In this document: piece after piece, positions 1-7,781 of the stretch
How the letters are laid out: the number at the start of each line of letters is the position of its first letter
Position numbering within the stretch: position 1 is the first letter of the stretch
DNA from: Microcoleus sp. FACHB-DQ6
Lineage (GTDB): Bacteria > Cyanobacteriota > Cyanobacteriia > Cyanobacteriales > Microcoleaceae
DNA length: 37,705 nt
Assembly: GCA_014695175.1 (NCBI GenBank)
Contig: JACJNV010000154.1
Location: forward strand, 1-37,705
Direction of reading: 5' to 3'
The notes under the pieces: model-generated
Databases searched by the model: none
What the model saw: only the letters and a program-made list of their open reading frames with translations
Told to the model about the DNA's origin: nothing
Program-made: the position numbers and the translations under genes

Positions 1-849
1 AAAAGACTTCCAGACACCCCTCAATATTCTTTCACCCCCCCGCCCAAGCTGAGCAATACCGGCTCGATCGGACAATTGTTCGCGATAACACTCGCTGATG
101 CCTTGCCACCACCCGCGCTCTAGAAACCAAGCTTTGTTGAGCCTTTCTGCTGCGACATGGTGAAGCACCAGGGCCTCCGGTAGATAAACTACTTGCCAAC
201 CTAACTCTAAAGCTAATTCTGTGGTTCGCAGCTCTTCATTTGACAGCAACTTTTTGCCGACTCTACCGAGTTTGACATCGAAGCCGCCAATTTGTTCGAG
301 AAAAGCGCGCCGGATTGAGTAGTTTACTCCCCTGGGAGTCAAACCGGCAGCAGTGACGTACAGGCAAGTATCGCCTAAATCGTATGCTCCCAAGTTCTGG
401 GCTAATCCCGGTGACAGCCATTCGGGCGGGCTGACTCCAGAAGGCCAGAGCAAATTGACTTTGCCACCAGCTACGGCGAGTTTTTGATTGCTTTGATAAG
501 CCACGTGCAGCACCCTGAGCCAATTCGGCTCAGCAATAGCGTCGTCGTCGAGATAAGCTAATATTTCGCTGCGAGCTTGCTTAGCGCCGGTGTTCCGGGC
601 TACTGACAGACCGATTTCGGGTTCCCAGACGTACTTGAGGCGCCGATCGCCCTGTCTTGCTTCTACCACCTCGCGGGTGCGCGAAGTCGAACTTTCGGGG
701 CTTGCATAATCGCTAGAAGCGTTATCGACTACTACTACTTCAAAGTTGTCGGGAAAATCCTGTACCAGCAAGCTGTCGATCGCCCCACCTAAATAGGCGG
801 CGCGATTGTGGGTGCAAATAATCGCTGATATCTGAGGATGATCTGGCAT
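1..849 (-). CDS. Glycosyltransferase family 2 (3' end outside window)
   Basis: A minus-strand reading frame opens with ATG at 849-847 and stays open to the window edge (283 codons, no stop), so the C-terminus is missing. The N-terminus (MPDHPQISAIICTHNR) is the classic GT-A strand-loop start. It is followed by VVVVDNASSD, by GLSVARNTGAKQA and by the metal/nucleotide-binding acidic motif AYLDDDA near residue 103. Later come a VNYSIRRAFLEQIGGFD segment, the usual acceptor-side GGFD motif, and a conserved NEE (residues about 216-218). Such enzymes move a sugar from a nucleotide-sugar donor to a polysaccharide, lipid or protein acceptor at the cytoplasmic face; the substrate cannot be read from the sequence. 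The gene stands divergent from cobU with a short-repeat spacer between them. Confidence 0.85.
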   Translation of the reverse strand, partial: MPDHPQISAIICTHNRAAYLGGAIDSLLVQDFPDNFEVVVVDNASSDYASPESSTSRTREVVEARQGDRRLKYVWEPEIGLSVARNTGAKQARSEILAYLDDDAIAEPNWLRVLHVAYQSNQKLAVAGGKVNLLWPSGVSPPEWLSPGLAQNLGAYDLGDTCLYVTAAGLTPRGVNYSIRRAFLEQIGGFDVKLGRVGKKLLSNEELRTTELALELGWQVVYLPEALVLHHVAAERLNKAWFLERGWWQGISECYREQLSDRAGIAQLGRGGERILRGVWKSF

Positions 850-956
850 AAATAACAGCTTGGGAAATACGGGGGTTCTCGATCGACTTACTCTGATATT
901 GTCTCATCAATGCTATTATCGCTTAAAAAGCATTTGGTAGTTGGTCGTTTAAATCA

Positions 957-1060
957 TAATGGGTAATGGGTAATGGGTAATTGGTAATTGGTAATGGATA
1001 ATTGTGTTTAATCCTTTGTATGTGACTCCTGACTAATGACTGCTGACTAATGACTAATGA
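957..1060. repeat. Heptanucleotide STRRs abutting the cobU start
   Basis: Two adjacent short tandem repeat tracts. About 957-1005 is built on GGGTAAT / TTGGTAA units; about 1022-1060 is built on GACTAAT units with one variant (GACTGCT). The second tract runs into the ATG of cobU (1057), so the usual Shine-Dalgarno position is made of repeat units. STRRs of 7 nt are typical of filamentous cyanobacteria. Confidence 0.75.
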
Positions 1061-1632
1061 GTAACTCAGAACGCACCACATCGAGACAATTAATCTTAGT
1101 AACTGGGCCGGCCCGAAGCGGGAAAAGTGAATGGGCCGAAACTTTGGCGGCGGGTTCGGGAAAACAAGTAATCTATGTGGCTACCGGTCGCGTTGATGAA
1201 GCCGATTTGGAGTGGCTTCGTCGCCTCGATCAGCACCGAAATCGCCGTCCAGTTGATTGGGCCACTCTAGAAGTGCCGATCGAATTATCTGCGGTTGTGC
1301 GGGCCAGCAAGCCCTCAGATTGCTTGTTGATTGATTCCCTGGGAACTTGGACGGCAAATCTTTTGGAACAAGAAGCTGCTGTTTGGGCGACTACGCAGCA
1401 AGATTTGCTAGCCTGTTTGAAGTCGGCGGCGGCTGATGTAATTTTGGTAGGGGAAGAAACCGGATGGGGCGTTGTGCCTGCTTATCCGGCGGGGCGGCTG
1501 TTTCGCGATCGCCTCGGCACTCTCGTGCGCCACATCGGGGCGATCGCCGATAATGTTTATCTCGCCACCGGAGGTTACGCCTTGGATCTAAGGGCTCTGG
1601 GTACCCCCCTGCCGCCCGTAGCGAAAAATTAA
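1057..1632 (+). CDS. cobU: Adenosylcobinamide kinase / adenosylcobinamide-phosphate guanylyltransferase
   Basis: The 191-residue protein matches the bifunctional CobU/CobP family in length and motif order. A P-loop GPARSGKS lies at residues 17-24. It is followed by YVATGR, by DQHRNRRPVDWATLE holding the histidine region that becomes guanylylated, by LLIDSLGTWTANLL, and by VGEETGWGVVPAYPAGR with a downstream FRDRLGTLVRHIGAIAD. The enzyme phosphorylates adenosylcobinamide and then forms GDP-cobinamide in the late nucleotide-loop steps of B12 (pseudocobalamin) synthesis, in the cytoplasm. The gene stands alone, divergent from the glycosyltransferase. The ATG at 1057 is taken as start because only 11 residues precede the first beta-strand. 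No Shine-Dalgarno sequence is present, the leader being a 7-nt repeat tract. Confidence 0.93.
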   Translation: MSNSERTTSRQLILVTGPARSGKSEWAETLAAGSGKQVIYVATGRVDEADLEWLRRLDQHRNRRPVDWATLEVPIELSAVVRASKPSDCLLIDSLGTWTANLLEQEAAVWATTQQDLLACLKSAAADVILVGEETGWGVVPAYPAGRLFRDRLGTLVRHIGAIADNVYLATGGYALDLRALGTPLPPVAKN

Positions 1633-1699
1633 CAGCCGGAGTCGCGATCGACAAGAGAGAAAACATCTCGGTTTCCCGACGGACAATGTTAACTGAAAA

Positions 1700-1712
1700 T
1701 CAGGTATAATTT
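1700..1712 (+). promoter_or_regulatory. Possible -10 box upstream of the Cys-rich small gene
   Basis: A perfect TATAAT lies at 1705-1710 in the 277-bp spacer after cobU, about 200 nt before the next start codon. The -35 position (GACAAT, 1682-1687, 17-bp spacing) is poor, so this is only a tentative promoter. Confidence 0.25.
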
Positions 1713-1909
1713 TAACTAAGATTGAAAACTTAAGAGTCACATAAATTAGTCAAAAAATCTACTATCTAGGGAGAACAGCCCAACAATTTGACATGAGGAA
1801 TAGCCAAAGTTTGAAAGTATGTAAAAGAAAAAATGTCTCTTAAGAAAGAGTGCTAATTTCCCATTAAAAGTCTAAAATAATCAATTAGTTGAAGGGTTGA
1901 CTAAAAGTT

Positions 1910-2332
1910 ATGGCATCAGATTGTGAAGTAAGAAAATATATTGCTTACTGGTTTCAGTTAGGCAAAAAAGTATTAATTTACAACGGTTCCGAAGCGCTGC
2001 TGCCCAAATCGGTAATTGCGGGCGATCGCTACAGCCAGGAATTTGAAGAGTGCTGGCAAAAAATCATCTCCCGTGAAAGCGGAGACTGTTACCTCGAAGG
2101 CACAAACGAAACAATTGCCCAACTGCTGACACCAGCTTGGGAAATCAGTGCCTGCGCGCGCTGCGCTATGCCCGTAGTGTTCAAACCAACCGGAATGCCC
2201 CCGGAGTTCTGTCCCTGTCACGACTTACCGAACTGGCCAGATACCGAAATGCCCCAACCCCGATCGCCCGTCAGCAGCCAATCGCAATTGTCAGGCATTC
2301 GCGATCGACTCAAAAGATCCAGCGGCGAGTAA
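1910..2332 (+). CDS. Small Cys-rich protein of unknown function
   Basis: A 140-residue frame with ATG at 1910 preceded by a GAAGGG ribosome-binding-like stretch. I do not recognise the family. What can be seen: an N-terminal half with mixed alpha/beta character, then a compact cysteine cluster CARCAMPVV...PEFCPCHDLPNW (C-x2-C, about 18 residues, C-x-C-H) that could hold zinc or another metal. The last 25 residues are Ser/Gln/Arg-rich and probably disordered. HIP1 sites occur inside the frame and codon use resembles the neighbours, which supports a real resident gene. It is followed by a short hairpin and then by the ABC1 kinase gene in the same direction, so co-transcription is possible but not shown. 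Confidence 0.65.
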   Translation: MASDCEVRKYIAYWFQLGKKVLIYNGSEALLPKSVIAGDRYSQEFEECWQKIISRESGDCYLEGTNETIAQLLTPAWEISACARCAMPVVFKPTGMPPEFCPCHDLPNWPDTEMPQPRSPVSSQSQLSGIRDRLKRSSGE

Positions 2333-2341
2333 GTATACAAG

Positions 2342-2364
2342 AAGGAAGAAGGGTCTTCTTCCTT
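2342..2364 (+). terminator. Hairpin after the Cys-rich gene
   Basis: AAGGAAGA (2342-2349) pairs with TCTTCCTT (2357-2364) around a 7-nt loop. No strong T-run follows, so it may be a weak terminator or a processing structure. Confidence 0.35.
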
Positions 2365-2369
2365 AAATT

Positions 2370-2388
2370 GTTACAATATATTTACAAT
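2370..2388 (+). promoter_or_regulatory. HLR1-like direct repeat upstream of the ABC1 kinase
   Basis: GTTACAAT (2370-2377) and TTTACAAT (2381-2388) are two good matches to the RpaB half-site (G/T)TTACA(T/A)(T/A). They are separated by 3 nt rather than the canonical 2. The pair ends 21 nt before the start codon at 2410, close to where a promoter would lie. Either half can also be read as a TACAAT -10 box. Confidence 0.4.
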
Positions 2389-2409
2389 GCTTCACACTAG
2401 GTCTGATTT

Positions 2410-4479
2410 ATGAATGTCAAGACAGTATCGCCAGCCTCCCCGCAAACTTATGTAAATTCAGGGACTCAGGCTGTACTCGGCAATCTCAAAGATGCAAATA
2501 CAATTCCCCTGCAAGCAGTACCAGTATCACTAGAGACGGATGTCGTAACCGACGATCGGCTCAAATCAGCCAGAGACATAGCTTTCGAGTTGGCCGGAGA
2601 TGCTGTTCGGTACGATCCAGTGGCGATCGCAGCCCTGTACCGAAATCGACCTCTACAAGTCTGGGGAAGGCTGTCGAGCGTTGTTTGGACATTTTTTAGC
2701 TTTGCCTTCAGTGTGTGGTTCGACAGCAAAACAGGTCGTACCGCCACCAACCAAAAGCGTCGCGCCGTCCGACTGCGAGAAATTCTGGCCCAACTCGGCC
2801 CAGCTTTCATCAAAATCGGACAAGCACTCTCAACACGGCCCGACCTAGTACCGCCAGTATATTTAGAAGAACTAACAACGCTGCAAGACCAATTGCCAGC
2901 ATTTCCGAACGAAGTAGCATATCAATTCATCCAAGAAGAATTGGGCGCCCACCCCAAAGACATCTATGCAGAAATCAGCCCCGATCCGATCGCAGCAGCA
3001 TCTCTCGGACAAGTCTACAAAGGCAAACTCAAAACCGGAGAAACAGTCGCAATCAAAGTCCAGCGACCGGGTTTAGCCGAAAACATCGGGTTAGATATCT
3101 ACATCCTGCGGCGTCTTGCAGTTTGGGCACAAAAAAACTTCAAAATAATTCGCAGTGACCTCGCAAGCATTATGGACGAGTTGGGCGAGCGCATTTACGA
3201 AGAAATGGACTACACCCACGAAGGACAAAATGCCGAACGGTTTGCCAAACTCTACGGCCACATCAAAGACATTTATGTTCCCAGCATCTACTGGGAATAT
3301 ACCCGCCGCCGAGTCTTAACAATGGAGTGGATCACCGGCGTCAAACTCACTAATTTAGAAGCAGTCAAGGCTCAAGGAATTGACGCTCCTTACTTAATTG
3401 AAGTGGGGGTGCAGTGTTCTCTCCGACAACTGCTAGAACACGGTTTCTTTCACGCAGACCCGCACCCCGGAAATCTTTTGGCGACTCTTGACGGTCAGTT
3501 GGCTTATCTCGATTTCGGGATGATGAGCGAAGTTAAACCTTATCAGCGATACGGCTTGTTGGAAGCTGTGGTGCATTTGGTGAACCGCGACTTTGAAGGT
3601 TTAGCAAAAGATTATGTCAAGTTGGAGTTTTTAACGCCAGACACCGATTTAACGCCAATTATTCCAGCTTTGGCGGGCGTCTTTAACAATGCTTTGGGTG
3701 CTAGCGTTGCCGAACTCAATTTCAAAAGCATTACTGACGAACTTTCGGCGGTAATGTACGAATATCCTTTCCGGGTTCCAGCTTACTATGCTTTGATTAT
3801 TCGATCGCTCGTCACCTTAGAAGGCATTGCCATCAACGTTGACCCCGAATTCAAAGTGTTGAGCAAAGCTTATCCTTACGTTGCAAAACGGCTGTTGAGC
3901 GACCCCGCACCGGAATTGAGAGCATCCCTGCAAGATTTGCTGTTCAAACAAGGCGAATTCCGCTGGAACCGCTTAGAAAACTTGCTCAATAATGCCCGCG
4001 AGAGCGAGGATTACGATATCAGCAAAATCTTGAACCAAGCTTTAGAATATTTATTTTCCGAAAGGGGAGATTTCATTCGCGATCGTATTGTCCTGGAATT
4101 AGTCAAGAGTCTCGACACACTTTCCAGCAACGCCTTTGCTAACGCCAAATCTGTAGTCGGCGAATGGTTTGGAGTCAAGGCAAATCAACCTGTGGTTTCA
4201 CCAACAGAAAAGAACAATCTAGAACACATCAAACGGATTTGGGATATTTTGCAATCAACTCCGGGCTTTGACGGGACGAAAGTATTGCAGCTACTTCCGC
4301 AGTTGTTGGTGAAACCAGAAGTGCAGAATATGGGGCAGAAAGTAGTCGGCGGTTTAGCTCAAAGAGCAGTTGCTAGGGTAATTCGCGAATTTTTGCTTTC
4401 CTCCGAACCGGCTGTGATTACCGAGAATGGAAGCTATCCTAAAACTCCGCCTCAGTTGTCTTTACCTGCGGCGAAGTAG
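2410..4479 (+). CDS. ABC1/AarF/UbiB-family atypical kinase
   Basis: A 689-residue member of the ABC1 (UbiB/ADCK) protein-kinase-like family. In order: the family-specific KxGQ motif in AFIKIGQALSTRPDLVPP (about residues 134-151), the Ala-rich loop AAASLGQVYKG replacing the Gly-rich loop, the lysine strand VAIKVQRPG, the ExD motif region EEMDYTHEGQNAERFA, the catalytic HADPHPGNL, and the metal-binding LDFGMM. The C-terminal ~200 residues are a less conserved helical extension, as in cyanobacterial and plastid ABC1 proteins. Family members support prenylquinone (plastoquinone, tocopherol) metabolism and stress responses and sit on membranes. The precise substrate here is unknown, so I give no gene symbol. 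An HLR1-like repeat precedes the gene and a strong terminator follows it. Confidence 0.92.
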   Translation: MNVKTVSPASPQTYVNSGTQAVLGNLKDANTIPLQAVPVSLETDVVTDDRLKSARDIAFELAGDAVRYDPVAIAALYRNRPLQVWGRLSSVVWTFFSFAFSVWFDSKTGRTATNQKRRAVRLREILAQLGPAFIKIGQALSTRPDLVPPVYLEELTTLQDQLPAFPNEVAYQFIQEELGAHPKDIYAEISPDPIAAASLGQVYKGKLKTGETVAIKVQRPGLAENIGLDIYILRRLAVWAQKNFKIIRSDLASIMDELGERIYEEMDYTHEGQNAERFAKLYGHIKDIYVPSIYWEYTRRRVLTMEWITGVKLTNLEAVKAQGIDAPYLIEVGVQCSLRQLLEHGFFHADPHPGNLLATLDGQLAYLDFGMMSEVKPYQRYGLLEAVVHLVNRDFEGLAKDYVKLEFLTPDTDLTPIIPALAGVFNNALGASVAELNFKSITDELSAVMYEYPFRVPAYYALIIRSLVTLEGIAINVDPEFKVLSKAYPYVAKRLLSDPAPELRASLQDLLFKQGEFRWNRLENLLNNARESEDYDISKILNQALEYLFSERGDFIRDRIVLELVKSLDTLSSNAFANAKSVVGEWFGVKANQPVVSPTEKNNLEHIKRIWDILQSTPGFDGTKVLQLLPQLLVKPEVQNMGQKVVGGLAQRAVARVIREFLLSSEPAVITENGSYPKTPPQLSLPAAK

Positions 4480-4528
4480 TTGGATTGGGCGTTTTTTTGA
4501 CCGCCGATATTAGCAGATAAACACAGAT

Positions 4529-4564
4529 GAACGCAGATGAAATTTCGTCTGCGTTCTTTTTTTT
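4529..4564. terminator. Rho-independent terminator after the ABC1 kinase
   Basis: GAACGCAGA (4529-4537) pairs with TCTGCGTTC (4548-4556), extendable across TGAAATTTCG, followed by eight or more T (4557 onward). It ends the plus-strand kinase transcript just before the convergent 131-residue minus-strand gene stops at 4570. Confidence 0.85.
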
Positions 4565-4569
4565 ATTAA

Positions 4570-4965
4570 TTAAGCTAATGCTGTAGCTGCTGGTAAAGGT
4601 TCAATTTCTTCGGGCTTGGCGTGACGGCGGGGGTCATCAAAACCCCAAGCAAATAGCCAATCGGGGTCAGCGTTACCGCACCCGATCGAATATATTTGGC
4701 TGTGTTTGAAATGCTTGAAAAACTCCTGACACTTTTCATCGGTCATTAGCGATTCCTCTAATGGTAAGTCGTGAATTAGGGCGTATAAATCAAATTCGTT
4801 TCGCTCTGGATTCCATTGATAGCGCAATTCAGGACTGTAACCGAGTTCGAGCAGCTTTGCTATTGCTTCATCAGGGTTTTTATAGTTGTCTAAGTGAACG
4901 CGGTTCAGGGAAACAACTACTTGTACGTGGTGGTATTTGGCGGGTGTTAATTGATATTCGGTCAT
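4570..4965 (-). CDS. Hypothetical protein, 131 aa, third gene of small minus-strand cluster
   Basis: I do not recognise this 131-residue protein. It has an alpha/beta pattern (YHHVQVVVSLNRVHL; DEAIAKLLELGYSPELRYQW; FDLYALIHDLPLEE) with a regular helix EKCQEFFKHFKHS in the middle and a Pro/Ala-rich tail. The start ATG (4965-4963) overlaps the stop of the upstream 68-residue gene as ATGA, and AAGGA lies 7-11 nt before it, so the two are probably translationally coupled. The cluster runs convergent to the ABC1 kinase and back-to-back with the HNH-helicase operon. Small size, tight packing and a DNA-binding-like first gene suggest an accessory or plasmid-derived module (inference). Confidence 0.65.
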   Translation of the reverse strand: MTEYQLTPAKYHHVQVVVSLNRVHLDNYKNPDEAIAKLLELGYSPELRYQWNPERNEFDLYALIHDLPLEESLMTDEKCQEFFKHFKHSQIYSIGCGNADPDWLFAWGFDDPRRHAKPEEIEPLPAATALA

Positions 4966-5168
4966 CGGTTTTTCCTTTTTTTCTCATCACAGGTGTAATA
5001 GGTTCTTCCGGTTGCGTCGGGGTGTCTTGTTGCTTCGCGGTTCTGCTGTTCGCATCGCTTAGCAGCTTCTGCATCACTCCGAGCATAAAAAGGTCTGTCC
5101 GGGTGTTCAGCGAGTTCGGCTTCCAAGTCTTCCCAAGATTTTTCTGGGTTGTCTGCGTCTCTCAACAT
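4962..5168 (-). CDS. Hypothetical protein, 68 aa, overlapping its neighbour
   Basis: A 68-residue, very hydrophilic protein rich in Asp, Glu, Arg and Lys, with two cysteines (KRCEQQN and YTCDEKK). No family is recognised. The ATG at 5168-5166 has a good Shine-Dalgarno sequence (GAGGGA, 3-5 nt before it), and its stop overlaps the next start by ATGA. Both points argue for a real gene in an operon with the flanking two. It begins 22 nt after the end of the ribbon-helix-helix-like gene. A role as a small partner of the 131-residue protein is possible but unsupported. Confidence 0.6.
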   Translation of the reverse strand: MLRDADNPEKSWEDLEAELAEHPDRPFYARSDAEAAKRCEQQNREATRHPDATGRTYYTCDEKKRKNR

Positions 5169-5190
5169 TTGTCCCTCGCTTAATGTCTCC

Positions 5191-5391
5191 TCAGTCTTGA
5201 ACGTTTTGCCCCGCTTGAGTTTTAGGCTCTGGCGGGGTTTCTGCTGTCTCTAGCCATTGCTTCATCAGTAAACCGATGACTTCGCTCATTGGCTTTTCTT
5301 GAGCTGTGCAAGCTAGTTTGAATCGTAGCTTTAGCCTTTTATCTACGTAAACGCTTAGTTCAGCCATTTCAGGTGGAATTTTTTTAGCCAT
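5191..5391 (-). CDS. Ribbon-helix-helix-like small DNA-binding protein
   Basis: From ATG 5391-5389 the product is 66 residues: MAKKIPPEMAELSVYVDKRL, then KLRFKLACTAQEKPMSEVIGLL and a charged tail. This is the strand-helix-helix pattern of CopG/Arc/ParG-type ribbon-helix-helix proteins: a short beta-strand (AELSVYVD), a helix (KRLKLRFKLACTAQE), the turn KPMS, and a second helix (EVIGLLMKQWLE). Such proteins bind operators as dimers and often repress their own promoter on plasmids and islands. A GTG at 5457 would add 22 basic residues, but the ATG with GAGAG just upstream is preferred. Short repeats lie just upstream (5443-5495), where an operator would be expected. It heads a three-gene cluster. 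Confidence 0.6.
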   Translation of the reverse strand: MAKKIPPEMAELSVYVDKRLKLRFKLACTAQEKPMSEVIGLLMKQWLETAETPPEPKTQAGQNVQD

Positions 5392-5442
5392 GTCTCTCAT
5401 ACGCGCATACCTGTATTCTCGCATCTGGCGAGGGAGCGGTTT

Positions 5443-5495
5443 ACTACGTGGTGACACAACTACGTATTGCGCGGTTGCGCGATATACGTTATGAT
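5443..5495. promoter_or_regulatory. Repeat-rich divergent regulatory region (possible RHH operator)
   Basis: ACTACGT occurs at 5443-5449 and 5459-5465 (16-bp spacing), with a related ATATACGT at 5482-5489 and a direct repeat TGCGCGgtTGCGCG at 5468-5481. On the plus strand TTGCGC (5468-5473) and TATGAT (5490-5495), 16 bp apart, form a plausible promoter. The arrangement, upstream of a ribbon-helix-helix-like gene, fits an autoregulatory operator. Confidence 0.4.
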
Positions 5496-5649
5496 ACTTG
5501 CACAGACAAAAAACGGCAACCCCCCCGCCTTAAGAAATGTCGCTGCCGGAACAGCCGAACAAGTCATCGCTACGGGATTGTTCCAGCAATATGCCGCTGC
5601 CTGCTCCGTGGCCATCCTCTTGACAAAAGTAGAGACAGCTAGCTCATAA
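5491..5649 (+). other. Possible 52-aa open frame of uncertain status
   Basis: A short plus-strand frame from ATG 5491 (MILAQTKNGNPPALRN...) to TAA ending at 5649, encoding 52 residues with an Ala-rich hydrophobic middle (QQYAAACSVAILL). No Shine-Dalgarno sequence is present and the ATG overlaps the putative -10 box, so translation is doubtful. It is the only frame of note between the minus-strand cluster and the helicase promoter. Confidence 0.2.
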
Positions 5650-5659
5650 AATCTTTATG

Positions 5660-5688
5660 TTGACTAAAACTTCAAAAGTAGATAAAAT
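5660..5688 (+). promoter_or_regulatory. Sigma70-type promoter for the HNH-helicase operon
   Basis: TTGACT (5660-5665), a 17-bp spacer, and TAAAAT (5683-5688) form a strong housekeeping-type promoter. Transcription would begin near 5695, about 45 nt before the first ATG of the HNH-helicase (5739). Confidence 0.6.
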
Positions 5689-5738
5689 TTCTATAGTAGA
5701 TGTTTTTACTTGCTGCGTAAGCCTTATAGCTTTTTCAG

Positions 5739-7781
5739 ATGCAGGATCAGAGTCGCTTCCTTCGATCGAAACGGCTACGCGCTGCCCTCTGGTATGCCGC
5801 CAACGGCAAGTGCCAGCATTGCAGATGCGATTTGCCTTCAGACTGGCACGCAGACCACATTGAGCGATGGGCAGAAACTCACAGAACCAATGTCCACGAA
5901 ATGCAGGCATTATGTCCCAAATGTCATCATCAAAAAACTGCTGAGGAGAACAGAAACATGACAGATTCAATCCAATTAGACCTTTTTTCTTCACAATCTC
6001 CTAAAGAACCTCTTAATTTAAGAAGACATCAAGATGAATTTTTACAAATCTGTAAACGCATAAAGGCAGGCGAACAAATTAAAAAAATTCTCATGCTTGT
6101 TACGCCTGGAGGCGGTAAGAGTCTTATCCCAGTAATTGCTGCTGCCAACTTAATTCCAAATCGGAATTCGGGCAACAGCTTTCATGGAACCATAGCTGAT
6201 GCAATCTGTTGGGTTGTTCCCAGACTCAATCTCCAAAAGCAAGCAGAAGAGAATTTTGAAGATTGGTATTTCAAAAATATGCTAGGGCATCAGCATAGAA
6301 TTATGGCAAATAACAATGAGCCTAATCCATGCAAGGGGATGAATGGCTATGTAGCTACATACCAGGCTATTATAGCAAGTCCCGATCTTCATGCTCATGA
6401 ACTTCGACGCAAGCGCTATATTCTAGTGCTGGATGAGTTTCATCATGTCGAGCAAGATGGAGCCTGGCATGGAGCGTTGCAGCCATTGGTAGATAATGCG
6501 GTATTAGTTATCTTAGTAACAGGAACCGGTGAGCGTGGAGATCGAAAGGAAATTGCTTTTATGCCCTATAAACTAACTCCTAGCGGTCGTACTCCAGATC
6601 TATCAAGTAGTAAAGGTACTGTAGTTATTGAATATACCAGAGGCCAAGCACTCAGAGAGGGCGCTATTGTTCCTCTGCATTTTGAATGGGGTGATGGACA
6701 GGCTGAATGGATAGACCAACAAGGGCAGAAAAATTCAGTCGAAAGCCTAGCAGAGGCTGGAGACTATAGGGGCATAGCACTTCGCACAGCGCTTAGTACC
6801 GGATACGCCGAGCAGTTACTCACAAAGTGTGTTGATAATTGGAAGTCACATAAAAAAAATAACCATAGAGCTAAGCTATTGGTACTCGCGCCAGATATAG
6901 CCACAGCTAATCAATATTTGGAGTGGCTGCAAAAGTTAGGAATAAAAGCCTTAAAAGCCACAAGTGATGAATCGAAAGAAGCGCAAACAGCAATTAAAAA
7001 ATTTAAGAAACACTACAATTACGGCGATGCAAAAGCAGTTGATGCTTTAGTAACAGTGGCAATGGCGTATGAAGGGCTTGATGTTCCGGCAATTACCCAT
7101 GTTGCCTGTTTAACTAATATCAGAAGTAAGCCTTGGCTTGAACAATCATGGGCAAGGGCTGCGAGGGTCGATCGAGAAGCTGGATGTTTGAAAAAAACAG
7201 GATTGATTTATCTTCCGGATGACCAATTAGCCGGGGATTGCGTACAAAAAATCATGGCAGAACAAGAGCCTATTCTGAGGGAAAGAGAATTAAATAGGCG
7301 TGACAATGGCAATGGTGGTAATGGGGAGAATGATGCTAAAAACAAAGAACAGGGATATAATAGTATTATCGCATTAAATTCAAGTTTGACACGCTCAAGA
7401 GCATCTGATTCAAGTAACGGGGAAACTGTTGATTATGCTGAAACCGCTATACTTCAATCAACCGCACAGGAGTTTGGAATTAGTGGCAGCACTATAAATC
7501 TGAAACGTTTTATGGAGTCGTATAATACACGGCGAATTAGCACTGAAGTTTATGCAGACTCATCAAACCAAGAATCCTTAACCCCAAGTGAAGAGCTGTC
7601 CATTATACGAGACAAAATTGAAAATTATGTCCGTCGCTATACAGCCAAGAATGGTATGGAGTTCAAAACCATTAATGGGGAAATTGTCAAAGAATTTGGC
7701 AAGTCACGCAAAGCAATGGCACTTGAAGAATTGAGGCGGGTGTGGGCATGGCTACAAAGCAAATATCCAATGAACGATTGA
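5739..7781 (+). CDS. HNH endonuclease fused to SF2 (DEAD/DEAH-type) helicase
   Basis: A 680-residue fusion. Residues ~1-73 are an HNH nuclease module: GKCQHCRCDL (first CxxC pair), HADHIERW (DH catalytic core), then LCPKCHHQK (second CxxCH pair). The rest is a superfamily 2 helicase: Walker A VTPGGGKS, Walker B LVLDEFHHV (DEFH variant), motif III VTGTG, a RecA2 segment (LLVLAPDIATANQYLEWL) and motif VI WARAARVDREAG. A Gly/Asn linker and a small helical C-terminal domain follow. Having the HNH at the N-terminus and joined to a helicase is unusual. No Shine-Dalgarno sequence precedes ATG 5739, but GAGGAG sits 9 nt before an in-frame ATG at 5958 (residue 74), exactly after the HNH. Likely roles are phage defence or a mobile-element restriction function (inference). 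It overlaps the downstream gene. Confidence 0.85.
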   Translation: MQDQSRFLRSKRLRAALWYAANGKCQHCRCDLPSDWHADHIERWAETHRTNVHEMQALCPKCHHQKTAEENRNMTDSIQLDLFSSQSPKEPLNLRRHQDEFLQICKRIKAGEQIKKILMLVTPGGGKSLIPVIAAANLIPNRNSGNSFHGTIADAICWVVPRLNLQKQAEENFEDWYFKNMLGHQHRIMANNNEPNPCKGMNGYVATYQAIIASPDLHAHELRRKRYILVLDEFHHVEQDGAWHGALQPLVDNAVLVILVTGTGERGDRKEIAFMPYKLTPSGRTPDLSSSKGTVVIEYTRGQALREGAIVPLHFEWGDGQAEWIDQQGQKNSVESLAEAGDYRGIALRTALSTGYAEQLLTKCVDNWKSHKKNNHRAKLLVLAPDIATANQYLEWLQKLGIKALKATSDESKEAQTAIKKFKKHYNYGDAKAVDALVTVAMAYEGLDVPAITHVACLTNIRSKPWLEQSWARAARVDREAGCLKKTGLIYLPDDQLAGDCVQKIMAEQEPILRERELNRRDNGNGGNGENDAKNKEQGYNSIIALNSSLTRSRASDSSNGETVDYAETAILQSTAQEFGISGSTINLKRFMESYNTRRISTEVYADSSNQESLTPSEELSIIRDKIENYVRRYTAKNGMEFKTINGEIVKEFGKSRKAMALEELRRVWAWLQSKYPMND

